NCBI GenBank assembly: GCA_934654515.1
Contig: CAKUGA010000031.1
Coordinates: 1 to 15,648, forward strand
Reading direction: 5' to 3'
Source: an uncultured Collinsella sp.
Lineage (GTDB): Bacteria > Actinomycetota > Coriobacteriia > Coriobacteriales > Coriobacteriaceae
DNA: 15,648 nucleotides
This document shows, piece by piece, positions 8,035-14,939 of the stretch. Numbering within the stretch: position 1 is the first letter of the stretch; every line of letters starts with the position of its first letter. The notes under the pieces were generated by a model, which was given only the letters and a program-made list of their open reading frames with translations, was not told the DNA's origin and ran no database searches. The position numbers and the translations under genes are program-made.

Positions 8035-8760
8035 TTAACCGAGGCAAGTCCAGTTGACGGGGATCGAGCCGCGCTGTTCGAGTAGCCGATTGGCTGCCGA
8101 GAAGGGACGCGACCCCATAAAAGCGGGGAGCTCTGCCGTGGCACGGTTGGCCGAAAGCGGCGAAGGGTGCGTAGAGGCCAGGCAGAACTTGCCGGTTGCC
8201 TTGCCCGCGCCGGTCGCGGCGAGCTTGCCTTCGACCATCTGCTGGGCAAAGCGACCCCATGCCAAAAAGACTACCGGCTGGGGCAGCTGGCAGCAGCGCT
8301 CGATGACGTAGTCGGTCAGCGTGCTCCAGCCCAGCTTGGCGTGCGAATTGGCGGCATGCTCGCGCACGGTGAGCGTGGTGTTGAGAAGCAGGACGCCCTG
8401 TTGTGCCCATGGGGTTAGGTCTCCCGTGGCGGGAATGGGGCAGCCTAGATCGGCATTGAGCTCCTTGTAAATGTTGCGCAGGCTCGGCGGCAACTTGGTT
8501 TGCGACGCGGGGACCGAGAACGACAGCCCCATTGCCTGGTTGGGTCCGTGATAGGGGTCTTGACCCAAGATGATAACCTTGACCTGGTTGGCCGGCGTAT
8601 AGGCGAGGGCATTGAGGATGTCGTCTTGTGCCGGGTAGATGGTTTGCTCGGCACGTAAAAGGGCGATGCGCTCGAGCAGCTGGTTCGTTGTGTCACGTAC
8701 CGGCTGCGGCGCATCGCCCAACCAAGTTGCTATGTTGCGGTTGCGAGTTGCGGTGTCCAT
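8035..8760 (-). CDS. ung: Uracil-DNA glycosylase, family 1
   Basis: This enzyme removes uracil from DNA, starting base excision repair. The water-activating motif GQDPYHG is at 66-72 with the catalytic Asp at 68. The minor-groove/leucine-loop motif HPSPLSA is at 198-204 with the catalytic His at 198. LLLNTTLTVR (124-133) supplies the uracil-recognition Asn. The length of 241 residues fits the family. The start is ATG at 8760, four bases after AAAGGAG. It follows the DMT transporter gene on the same strand with an 88-bp gap. A TACAAT box (minus strand, 8796-8801) and a small hairpin there suggest its own promoter. Confidence 0.97.
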   Translation of the reverse strand: MDTATRNRNIATWLGDAPQPVRDTTNQLLERIALLRAEQTIYPAQDDILNALAYTPANQVKVIILGQDPYHGPNQAMGLSFSVPASQTKLPPSLRNIYKELNADLGCPIPATGDLTPWAQQGVLLLNTTLTVREHAANSHAKLGWSTLTDYVIERCCQLPQPVVFLAWGRFAQQMVEGKLAATGAGKATGKFCLASTHPSPLSANRATAELPAFMGSRPFSAANRLLEQRGSIPVNWTCLG

Positions 8761-8800
8761 GGGGCTCCTTTACGGCAGATGCTCTGTTGGCATCTATTGT

Positions 8801-8821
8801 AAAGGCGCACCGGTTGCCTTT
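8801..8821 (-). terminator. Weak hairpin between the second DMT gene and ung
   Basis: AAAGGC (8801-8806) pairs with GCCTTT (8816-8821), with a palindromic ACCGGT in the loop. It lies 28 bp past the DMT stop and ends in only three Ts on the minus strand. Termination here would probably be partial. Confidence 0.32.
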
Positions 8822-8848
8822 ATGCCGCGGCTGCATGAAGAGTGGGGT

Positions 8849-9751
8849 CTACGAGACGCGCTCGGGCGCTCCTGCCATGTGAGCGTGTCCTTGCGAGCGA
8901 AGGCGCGGGAGCTCGACGGTTGCCACCATCACGCCGGTGAGGATGAGGGCGGCGCCAAAGAAGGCGATGGGGCTCAGGACCTCGCCGACCAGGAAGAACG
9001 AGAAGACGGCGGAGCAGACCGGCTCCAGCGAGAAGGCAAAGCCGGTGGTCTCGGCGGGCACGTGGGGCTGCACGAGCGTCTGGGTGATAAAGCCGTAGGC
9101 AGAGCAGATGAGTGCGAGCGCGACGACCACGACGATTTCGTTGGGCGTGCTGGGAAGCGTGAAGCCGCCAAAGACGAACGCGGCGATGCCCGAGAACAGG
9201 CCGCCAAAGCCCAGCTGCCAAACGCCCAGAGCCAGCGGGTCGACATCTTCGACAAAGTGCTTCGCCACAATGATGTGGCTGGCATAGATAAAGGCTGAGA
9301 GCAACATGATGATCGCGCCGGGATTCAGGCTGGTAAAGTCGGCACCCGAGAGCAGCAGCATACCGCAGGTGACGATGGCGGTGCCGATGAGTACCTTGCG
9401 CTCGGGGGCGCGACGCAGCAGGGCGGCGTTGGCAAACGGCACGATCACGACCGTCAGGCTCTGCAAAAAGCCGGCGGTGGAGGCGGAGGTAAGGCTGGAG
9501 CCCAAGCACATGCAGGTGAGCTCGGTTGCCATGATGGCGCCGATGATGGCGGCGCGAACCATGAGGTCGCGGTTGATGCGCAGCGCGTGCTTGTGGAAGA
9601 GCAGCAGGCAGGCCACAAAGGCGATGATGCAGCGCAGCGCAACGATGCTCGTGGCGTTCATGCTGTCCATGCCGATCTTCATGAGGGGGTACGAAAAGCC
9701 CCATGCGACGGGAACGGAAAACGAGAGCGCGATTGCTTTTTTGCGATCCAT
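8849..9751 (-). CDS. EamA/DMT-superfamily transporter, probably LysR-controlled
   Basis: The 300-residue protein has about ten hydrophobic helices and two EamA domains. Features include VAWGFSYPLMKIGMD at the first helix, TSASTAGFLQSLTVVIVPF in the first domain, and FAFSLEPVCSAVFSFFLVGEVLSP in the second, where the E-P kink and GE motif are standard for the family. It is not a close copy of the other DMT protein in this window. The last 20 residues are hydrophilic. AAAGGAG sits four bases before the ATG. It is transcribed divergently from a LysR regulator with a 158-bp shared region, the usual arrangement for a LysR-controlled exporter. The substrate is unknown. Confidence 0.9.
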   Translation of the reverse strand: MDRKKAIALSFSVPVAWGFSYPLMKIGMDSMNATSIVALRCIIAFVACLLLFHKHALRINRDLMVRAAIIGAIMATELTCMCLGSSLTSASTAGFLQSLTVVIVPFANAALLRRAPERKVLIGTAIVTCGMLLLSGADFTSLNPGAIIMLLSAFIYASHIIVAKHFVEDVDPLALGVWQLGFGGLFSGIAAFVFGGFTLPSTPNEIVVVVALALICSAYGFITQTLVQPHVPAETTGFAFSLEPVCSAVFSFFLVGEVLSPIAFFGAALILTGVMVATVELPRLRSQGHAHMAGAPERVS

Positions 9752-9831
9752 GGGACTCCTTTTGTTACAGAACGGTTTCGCAAAAAGGATTCTGCCCCCA
9801 GATTTGGATGTAGTAAAGCGAATGTATCTTC

Positions 9832-9850
9832 AGTATGATTAAGCAATACT
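9832..9850. promoter_or_regulatory. Probable LysR binding site (T-N11-A box) between the DMT and lysR genes
   Basis: AGTAT (9832-9836) and ATACT (9846-9850) form an inverted repeat with a 9-bp spacer, which contains the classical T-N11-A LysR box (T at 9836, A at 9848). It lies 81 bp upstream of the DMT start and 59 bp upstream of the LysR start, so it could serve both. A second perfect palindrome AAAACGTTTT lies at 9875-9884 in the lysR leader. Confidence 0.6.
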
Positions 9851-9909
9851 AATGTAGGTAGAAAAAGCCCTGGCAAAACGTTTTACGGCTACACCGATGT
9901 GGAGGCACG

Positions 9910-10776
9910 ATGGCATCGCGATATCAGATTGTATGTATGGTGGTCGATTGCGGCAGCCTGAAACGCGCGGCCGACGAGCTAGGCTATACGCAAAGTGCGG
10001 TGAGCCAGGCCGTCAAGGCGCTCGAGCGCGAGCTGGGTACCACGCTTATCGAGCGCGGTAAGCAAGGTGTCTCGCTTACGCGCGACGGCAAGCAGTACCT
10101 GCCGTATCTGCGCCAAATCGTAACTGCCGAGGCCGAGCTTGAGGGCAAGCGTCAGGAGTTGCTGGGACTCTCCTCGACTGATATTCGAATCGCGACGTTT
10201 ACTAACGTGAGCCGCACCGTATTGCCGCGCGTGATTCGCGACTTTGGGGCTCTGCATCCGGGCGTGCACTTTACCCTCAAGCAGGGCGATTACACGCGCA
10301 ACGCCCAGTGGGTGCACGATGGCGTGGTTGACTTTTGCTTTACGGCGCGCGGATTTACCGCCGGGCTCGAGAAGCGCGTGGTCTATCACGACGAGCTCGT
10401 GGCACTGCTGCCGGCCGCGCATCCGCTGACGGCAAAGGAAAAGGTGACGCTTGCCGACCTGGCGTCAGAGTCGTTTGTGCTGCTGGACGAGGGCGAACAG
10501 AGCCTGGTGCTCGATGCATTCGCAGCGCACGGGCTGTCGCCGCACGTGACGAGTGAGGTTACCGACGACTACACCATCATGGCGATGGTGGAGGAGGGCC
10601 TAGGCGTGAGCATGCTGTATCGCCGTACCGTCGAGGGCATGCGGGCCGATATTCGCGTACGTCCCATCGTGCATGCTCCCTCGCGCGACGTGGTGGCAGC
10701 TTGGCGCAGCTGGGACACCATGCCTATCGCCACGAGGCGTTTTATCGACTATATGAGCTCGCATATTGTCAATTAA
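9910..10776 (+). CDS. LysR-family transcriptional regulator
   Basis: The 288-residue protein has the LysR N-terminal helix-turn-helix: VVDCGSLKRAADELGYTQSA followed by VSQAVKALERELGTTLIER and the TRDGKQYLPY wing. The periplasmic-binding-protein-like effector domain follows from about residue 88 (IRIATFTNVSRTVLPRVIRDF) and ends in VSMLYRRTV and PIATRRFIDYM. GGAGG lies four bases before the ATG. It is divergent from the DMT transporter gene, which is its most likely target. It is convergent with the MATE gene, with only 27 bp between the stops and no clear terminator. The effector is not predictable. Confidence 0.94.
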   Translation: MASRYQIVCMVVDCGSLKRAADELGYTQSAVSQAVKALERELGTTLIERGKQGVSLTRDGKQYLPYLRQIVTAEAELEGKRQELLGLSSTDIRIATFTNVSRTVLPRVIRDFGALHPGVHFTLKQGDYTRNAQWVHDGVVDFCFTARGFTAGLEKRVVYHDELVALLPAAHPLTAKEKVTLADLASESFVLLDEGEQSLVLDAFAAHGLSPHVTSEVTDDYTIMAMVEEGLGVSMLYRRTVEGMRADIRVRPIVHAPSRDVVAAWRSWDTMPIATRRFIDYMSSHIVN

Positions 10777-10803
10777 TGACTGGCGTGACATTGAGTGCGG
10801 TGT

Positions 10804-12186
10804 TTAGCGGGCTGTCGCTTTGGCTTGGGCGGCGCGATAGGTGCGTGCCGGGTGGCAGAGTAGTACCGCCACGACCATAAAGAACGCCGTGGTGCCCAGG
10901 CTGATGGGGTAGACCATCATGATGTTCGCAAAGGTGCGGAAGTGCGGAAACACGCAGAATACCCAATAGAAGCGAATGCCGCAGACGCAGATCATGGTGA
11001 TGAGGGCGGGCATGAGCGAGATGCCAAAGCCGCGCAGGTAGCCGGACATGTTTTCGTAGAACATGCTAAAGGCGTAGGCAGGGAAGATCGAGCACACGCG
11101 GATATAGCCGATCGAGACGATGTTGGGGTCGCTGTTGAACAGCGCCAGGATTTCGCGTCCCAAGCCTACGATGATGACGATGGTGGTGAGCGCGACGATA
11201 CCGCCTTCGACCAGGCAGACCTTGAGCGTTTTGGTGCAGCGGTCGATCTGGCGAGCGCCGTGGTTTTGCCCCACAAAGGTGGTGCAGGCCTGGCTAAAGC
11301 TGTTGAGTAGGTTGTAGCACACGTACTCCAGGCTCATGGCAGCGCTGGATGCCGCCATGACCTCGGTGCCCAAGCTGTTGATGGCGGACTGGATGATGAT
11401 GTTGGCGACGGCAAAGACGGCGCTCTGGATGCCGGCGGGCAGGCCGATCTTGACGATGCGCCTGAGGGCGACGGGGTCGATAGCCAGGTCGCGTGGAGTG
11501 ACGCGGACGACGGAGTCGGTCTTGAGCAGACGGATAAAGAGCGTAGCGGCGCTGACGGTGTAGGCGATGGCGGTGGCGATGGCGACGCCCGCGACGCCCC
11601 AGTGGAGTACGGGGACAAAGATGAGGTCCAGGCCAATGTTGAGGACGGTGGACACGGCAAGCGCCTGCAGCGGCATGCGGGTGATGCCGACGGAGCGGAA
11701 GATCGCGGCCTCAAAGTTGTAGAGCAAGATCGAGGGCATGCTGAGCAAAAAGACGCGCAGGTAGAGCGAGGCGAGCGGCATGGTTTCGGCGGGAACGTTG
11801 AGCGCGGCGAGCATGGGCTCGGCAAAGATCTCGCCCAGCGCGATGACGACAAAGCCCACAAGCGCCATGAGAATCGAGGTGTGGACGGCGCGGTTGACCA
11901 TGTTCTGATCGTTGCGGCCGATGGCGTTGGCGATAACCACGTTGGAGCCAAGCGATAAGCCAATGAACAGGTTAATCATCAGGCTGGTAAGCGGAACGTT
12001 GGAACCAACCGCCGCCATGGCAAGGGTTCCCTGGTCGCCCGAGAAGTTGCCGATAATGACTGTGGCGATAAGGTTCGACAGTTGCTCGAGGATGCTCGTC
12101 GCGGCAACGGGAAAGGCGAACAGGGGAATGTTGCGCCACAGCGAGCCGGTCGTCATGTCAATGTGCTTAGATGCGGTATCAGCCAT
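10804..12186 (-). CDS. MATE-family multidrug/organic cation efflux transporter
   Basis: The 460-residue protein has about twelve hydrophobic helices in two related halves, the expected MATE length and layout. The N-half begins GSLWRNIPLFAFPVAATSILEQ, followed by NLIATVIIGNFSGDQGTLAMAAVG, typical of MatE helices 1-2. The second half repeats the pattern at IVKIGLPAGIQSAVFAVANIIIQ. NFSQ-like and G-Q-N-x-G-A-R segments (VGQNHGARQ) are also present. MATE proteins use Na+ or H+ gradients to export drugs or metabolites, or flip lipids in the MurJ/Wzx-like branches. The ribosome binding site is weak (GAGAG close to the ATG). It diverges from rlmA across a 225-bp region holding a palindrome. Confidence 0.92.
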   Translation of the reverse strand: MADTASKHIDMTTGSLWRNIPLFAFPVAATSILEQLSNLIATVIIGNFSGDQGTLAMAAVGSNVPLTSLMINLFIGLSLGSNVVIANAIGRNDQNMVNRAVHTSILMALVGFVVIALGEIFAEPMLAALNVPAETMPLASLYLRVFLLSMPSILLYNFEAAIFRSVGITRMPLQALAVSTVLNIGLDLIFVPVLHWGVAGVAIATAIAYTVSAATLFIRLLKTDSVVRVTPRDLAIDPVALRRIVKIGLPAGIQSAVFAVANIIIQSAINSLGTEVMAASSAAMSLEYVCYNLLNSFSQACTTFVGQNHGARQIDRCTKTLKVCLVEGGIVALTTIVIIVGLGREILALFNSDPNIVSIGYIRVCSIFPAYAFSMFYENMSGYLRGFGISLMPALITMICVCGIRFYWVFCVFPHFRTFANIMMVYPISLGTTAFFMVVAVLLCHPARTYRAAQAKATAR

Positions 12187-12297
12187 ACGCTCTCAATCTC
12201 TTATATGCGCTTCAATGCTAATTTGCGCAGACGATGATACTCCTAATGCGATCAGCCGGTACTTGGGGGGAACGTTTCTTTTCTGTCAGCACATAGA

Positions 12298-12355
12298 CTA
12301 GTCATTGGGGACGTTCTTGAATGACTAGTCGTTTAAGAACGTCCCCAATGACTAG
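12298..12355. repeat. Perfect 21-bp inverted repeat in the MATE-rlmA divergent region
   Basis: Arms 12298-12318 and 12335-12355 are exact reverse complements, with a 16-base loop. The loop contains ATGACTAGTC (12321-12330), which is the exact complement of GACTAGTCAT at 12296-12305, so alternative pairings exist. The core includes TTGGGGACGTTCTT. It lies 57 bp upstream of the rlmA start and about 110 bp upstream of the MATE start. It lacks a T-tract, so it does not look like a plain terminator. It may be a REP-like or mobile palindrome. Confidence 0.85.
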
Positions 12356-12411
12356 GTGGGGGAGGCGTGAGACAATGGTGGGCGCCGTGTTGTCCGTGCT
12401 AAGGAGTTGCC

Positions 12412-13224
12412 ATGTTGTTGTGTCCCGTTTGCCATGAGCCGTTGGTGGACGATGGGCGTGGGGCTGTATGTAGGAGCGGACATCGATTTGACCGCGCACG
12501 TGAGGGCTATCTGTACCTGCTGCGCTCGTCCAAGAGCGGTGACTCCATGGGCGATCCCAAGTCGCAGGCGCGCAGCCGTCGCGACTTTCTGAATCGCGAC
12601 TACTATGCGCCATTGCGCGATGCGATGGTCGAGCTGGTGCGCGAACGAGCGGCTGAGCGCGGGGCGTCCACGGACAAACCGCTGAACTTGCTCGACATCT
12701 GCTGTGGCGAGGGCTACTACACAAGTGCCATGGGTGCGGTGCCGGGCGTGGATTCTTACGGTTTCGACCTGGGCAAGGAGATGGTGCGCCTGGCTGCCAA
12801 GCGAGGCGGCGCGACGTATTTCGTCGCCAACATGAAGGACATCCCCGTGGCGGATGGCTCGTTCGACATGGTGACCGAGCTCTTTGCTCCCTTTAACGAG
12901 CGCGAGTTTGCCCGCGTGCTGGCGCCCGAGGGCTCGCTCTACACCGTGGTCCCGGGTGCGCGCCATCTCTTTGGGCTCAAGGAAGTGCTCTACGACACTC
13001 CGTACCTCAACGACGAAAAACTGCCGCATACCGCCGAGCTTAAGCTGGTCGACACGCAGCGCGTGACGGCGAACATTACGTTGGCAACGCAAGCGGACAT
13101 CGAGGCCGTATTCCAGATGACGCCGTACTACTACCGCACGCGTCCGGCGGACAAAGAGCGCCTGGCAAACCTCGATACCCTCCAAACGGACATCGACTTC
13201 ATCATCGCCGAGTACCGCCACTAA
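12412..13224 (+). CDS. rlmA: 23S rRNA (guanine-N1)-methyltransferase RlmA
   Basis: RlmA methylates N1 of a guanine in hairpin 35 of 23S rRNA (G745 for the E. coli type, G748 for the Gram-positive type), next to the macrolide exit-tunnel site. The N-terminal zinc finger has CPVC (4-7), C20 and H24, followed by the family signature HRFDRAREGYLYLL. A basic linker RSRRDFL precedes the SAM motif LLDICCGEG (93-101). The C-terminal part contains PGARHLFGLKEVLYD and FQMTPYYYRTRP, matching E. coli RlmA segments. AAGGAG sits five bases before the ATG, and 270 residues is normal. The G748 (RlmA-II/TlrB-like) specificity is inferred only from the Gram-positive context. An inverted repeat begins at its stop codon. 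Confidence 0.93.
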   Translation: MLLCPVCHEPLVDDGRGAVCRSGHRFDRAREGYLYLLRSSKSGDSMGDPKSQARSRRDFLNRDYYAPLRDAMVELVRERAAERGASTDKPLNLLDICCGEGYYTSAMGAVPGVDSYGFDLGKEMVRLAAKRGGATYFVANMKDIPVADGSFDMVTELFAPFNEREFARVLAPEGSLYTVVPGARHLFGLKEVLYDTPYLNDEKLPHTAELKLVDTQRVTANITLATQADIEAVFQMTPYYYRTRPADKERLANLDTLQTDIDFIIAEYRH

Positions 13225-13259
13225 CCTGCCAAAAAGGGACAGGTTTATTTTGACAGGTT
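13223..13259. repeat. Small inverted repeat overlapping the rlmA stop codon
   Basis: AACCTGCCAAAA (13223-13234) and TTTTGACAGGTT (13248-13259) are complementary at 11 of 12 positions, the exception being a G-T pair. The first two bases are the end of the rlmA TAA. A direct repeat GACAGGTTT occurs at 13238-13246 and 13252-13260. The structure could act as a weak terminator, but an efficient one already follows. Confidence 0.6.
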
Positions 13260-13275
13260 TTATCTGGGCAAACGT

Positions 13276-13313
13276 AAAGGGCCGACCGCGTTGCTACGCG
13301 ATCGGCCCTCTTT
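13276..13313. terminator. Bidirectional terminator between rlmA and the convergent membrane-protein gene
   Basis: The arms aaagggccga-c-cgcg (13276-13290) and cgcg-a-tcggccc-t-ctt (13297-13312) form a GC-rich stem with a six-base loop (ttgcta) and two mismatches. A-rich and T-rich flanks occur on both sides. It sits between two convergent genes. Confidence 0.85.
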
Positions 13314-13349
13314 AGCTGCTTGATTGCAGAGGCTATGGGAGACAGGTGC

Positions 13350-13751
13350 CTACAGGCGATCCTTGTTCTCGGCCTTGACGGCGTGTGCCTGCTGAATAAA
13401 GAACAGATCGTACACCACGATGACAAAGGCGCCGATATTGACGGCACTGCCGCCGAGTGCGGGAAGCGTGAGCACGGCCTGCGCAATCGTGGCGATTGCG
13501 GCAACGATGCCGAGCTTAAACGCGCCATCCACCTGCGAGGGCTTGTTGGCGCCCTTGATGCCGGCGACGCCTGCCGCAAGGTCAACAAGTCCTTTGATAA
13601 TCACAACGACAGCAGCGAGTATGGCGTTCGATCCGTAGGCGGATTCAAATTTGCCGGTCGCGATGCCGGCGATACCGATGACGAGGCTGGCGATGCCCAA
13701 AACAAAATAGATGAGGGCAAGGATTTTGAGTGTCTTGCGCGCGGCGCTCAT
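13350..13751 (-). CDS. Small four-helix membrane protein of unknown function
   Basis: The start is ATG at 13751, preceded by AAAGGA at good spacing. A longer frame to 13805 has no such site. The 133-residue protein has four hydrophobic segments, at about residues 9-30, 42-66, 77-98 and 102-120. Short loops separate them, and one loop contains GIKGANKPSQVDG. The layout (basic N-terminus, YFVLGIASLVIGI, then GLVDLAAG) resembles small DUF-type membrane proteins of Gram-positive bacteria, but I recognise no family with a known function. It is monocistronic and shares a terminator with rlmA. A candidate promoter is on the minus strand upstream. Confidence 0.8.
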   Translation of the reverse strand: MSAARKTLKILALIYFVLGIASLVIGIAGIATGKFESAYGSNAILAAVVVIIKGLVDLAAGVAGIKGANKPSQVDGAFKLGIVAAIATIAQAVLTLPALGGSAVNIGAFVIVVYDLFFIQQAHAVKAENKDRL

Positions 13752-13802
13752 AGGTAGTCCTTTCGATTCGGGCGCTGCCAGTCTGGCGCGTCCCATATGC
13801 TG

Positions 13803-13831
13803 CACATATCGTGAAGCACATTGTAGTTCAA
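13803..13831 (-). promoter_or_regulatory. Candidate promoter of the four-helix membrane protein
   Basis: On the minus strand TTGAAC (13826-13831) is followed after 17 bp by TATGTG (13803-13808), about 50 bp before the ATG. The -35 box is good; the -10 box is only moderate. Confidence 0.4.
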
Positions 13832-13979
13832 CGCGACGGCGTGTGTGTTAGAAAGCGCTTCTCGCCTGTGCAGGGCAATCTTTCAAAAAGGAAAGCCAGC
13901 TGTAAGTCAAATCGATGGCAGCTCATGCGCGGCGCTGCGATGATGAGGCCGTGATAAGAAGTGAGTCTAAGGAGGAGCC

Positions 13980-14123
13980 ATGATGTACGGACCAGAGCAA
14001 GTGCGTGAACCGCGGTCGTTGGGAAGGCGCATGGGTGATTCTGTGATCGCTGCCGTGTGCACGGGATTGATGGCGGTGCTTTGCATTGGGATGCTGTGGA
14101 CCATGTCGCGTGTGGGACAATAG
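13980..14123 (+). CDS. 47-residue single-helix membrane protein, unknown function
   Basis: A very strong ribosome binding site, AAGGAGGAG, lies two bases before the ATG at 13980 (five before a second ATG at 13983, perhaps the true start). The peptide begins with a polar, basic stretch (MMYGPEQVREPRSLGRRMGD), then one hydrophobic segment of about 20 residues (SVIAAVCTGLMAVLCIGMLW), and ends TMSRVGQ. The charge pattern suggests an N-in membrane protein. It is followed after 63 bp by rsmJ on the same strand, with a moderate hairpin between. I recognise no family. Coding status rests on the ribosome binding site, the clean helix and the empty surroundings. Confidence 0.65.
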   Translation: MMYGPEQVREPRSLGRRMGDSVIAAVCTGLMAVLCIGMLWTMSRVGQ

Positions 14124-14131
14124 CGGACGGT

Positions 14132-14170
14132 TGGGTGCCGACATGAACGGCGCCCACGTATTCGTTTTGC
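14132..14170 (+). terminator. Possible terminator or attenuator between the 47-residue gene and rsmJ
   Basis: TGGGTGCCG (14132-14140) pairs with CGGCGCCCA (14148-14156), nine pairs including one wobble, around acatgaa. It is followed by cgtattcgttttgctt, an interrupted T-rich tract. It may give partial termination ahead of rsmJ. Confidence 0.4.
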
Positions 14171-14186
14171 TTGCTAAGGAGTGTCC

Positions 14187-14891
14187 ATGGGCGTCATCGA
14201 TCCCTTTTCTGTTGCTCGGACTGCTGGGCTCGAGCTCGTGCGGACGTCCGAGGGCCTTACGCTCACCGACGGCACGATGGAGTTGCGTGCCGATTTTGGC
14301 CGCATGCTTCCACGGCTCAAACAGGGCCGTTTGCAGCAAGAGCTACTGGTGAAGGCTGCGCGCGCAAAAGGCATCGAGCAACCATGGGCGATTGATGCCA
14401 CGGCGGGCTTTGGCGAGGACTCGCTGCTGCTGGCAGCCGCGGGCTTTACCGTCGATCTGTATGAACAGGATTGCGTGATCGCGGCGCTTCTCAAGGATGC
14501 CTTGGATCGAGCGGCGGGCGATTCGGTGCTCGCTGCCGCCGTGGCGCGCATGCGCTTACATGCGGGCGAGGACAGCATTGCCGGCCTTCGCCATACGGCC
14601 GAGCTGATCGGGCAGGGCGAGCTCGCGACTCCCGACGTGGTGTATCTGGACCCCATGTTTCCCGAGCGCACCAAGAGCGCGGCGGTCAAAAAGAAGTTTC
14701 AACTCTTGCATCATTTGGAACAGCCGTGTGCCGATGAGGAGGCGCTGGTTAAAGCTGCGCTTGCGGCACGGCCGCGCAAGGTCGTTATCAAGCGGCCGGT
14801 GAAGGGGCCGCTACTTGCCGGCGTTAAGCCGAGCTATCAGCTGGCGGGCAAGGCCGTTCGCTACGATGTCTTGGTGCCGCCGCGCCCGTAG
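14187..14891 (+). CDS. rsmJ: 16S rRNA (guanine-1516-N2)-methyltransferase RsmJ
   Basis: RsmJ makes m2G1516 in helix 45 of 16S rRNA, using SAM. The ATG at 14187 is chosen over an in-frame GTG at 14181 because AAGGAG (14176-14181) then has five-base spacing. The 234-residue protein has DFGRMLPRLKQGRLQQELLVKA near the N-terminus, the SAM motif IDATAGFGEDSLLLA (69-83), the strand-2 acid in VDLYEQD, and the catalytic-region motif YLDPMFPER (153-161) followed by KSAAVKKK, all diagnostic of RsmJ/YhiQ. It is more familiar from Gammaproteobacteria, so in E. coli terms the function is transferred by motif similarity. Confidence 0.9.
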   Translation: MGVIDPFSVARTAGLELVRTSEGLTLTDGTMELRADFGRMLPRLKQGRLQQELLVKAARAKGIEQPWAIDATAGFGEDSLLLAAAGFTVDLYEQDCVIAALLKDALDRAAGDSVLAAAVARMRLHAGEDSIAGLRHTAELIGQGELATPDVVYLDPMFPERTKSAAVKKKFQLLHHLEQPCADEEALVKAALAARPRKVVIKRPVKGPLLAGVKPSYQLAGKAVRYDVLVPPRP

Positions 14892-14906
14892 CTTGCGTGC
14901 GATGGC

Positions 14907-14925
14907 CGGCGCTTCGTCAGCGCCG
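14907..14925. terminator. Small hairpin between convergent rsmJ and the Cys-rich protein gene
   Basis: CGGCGCT/AGCGCCG with a five-base loop lies between the two stop codons. It has no T-tract on either side, so terminator activity is uncertain. Confidence 0.3.
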
Positions 14926-14939
14926 TGCCGATGCGGGAC

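Noticed and set aside
6551..8410. Open minus-strand frame of about 619 codons across the transporter, SDR and part of ung
   Set aside because: It runs through three real genes, a promoter and a terminator, and shows only shadow composition. Long antisense frames are expected at this GC content.
8820..9704. Minus-strand frame of 294 codons overlapping the second DMT gene
   Set aside because: It is Arg/His-rich and out of frame with the recognised EamA protein; it is a frame shadow.
12352..13221. Minus-strand frame of 289 codons across rlmA
   Set aside because: No family features or ribosome binding site, and it lies opposite a clear RlmA reading frame.
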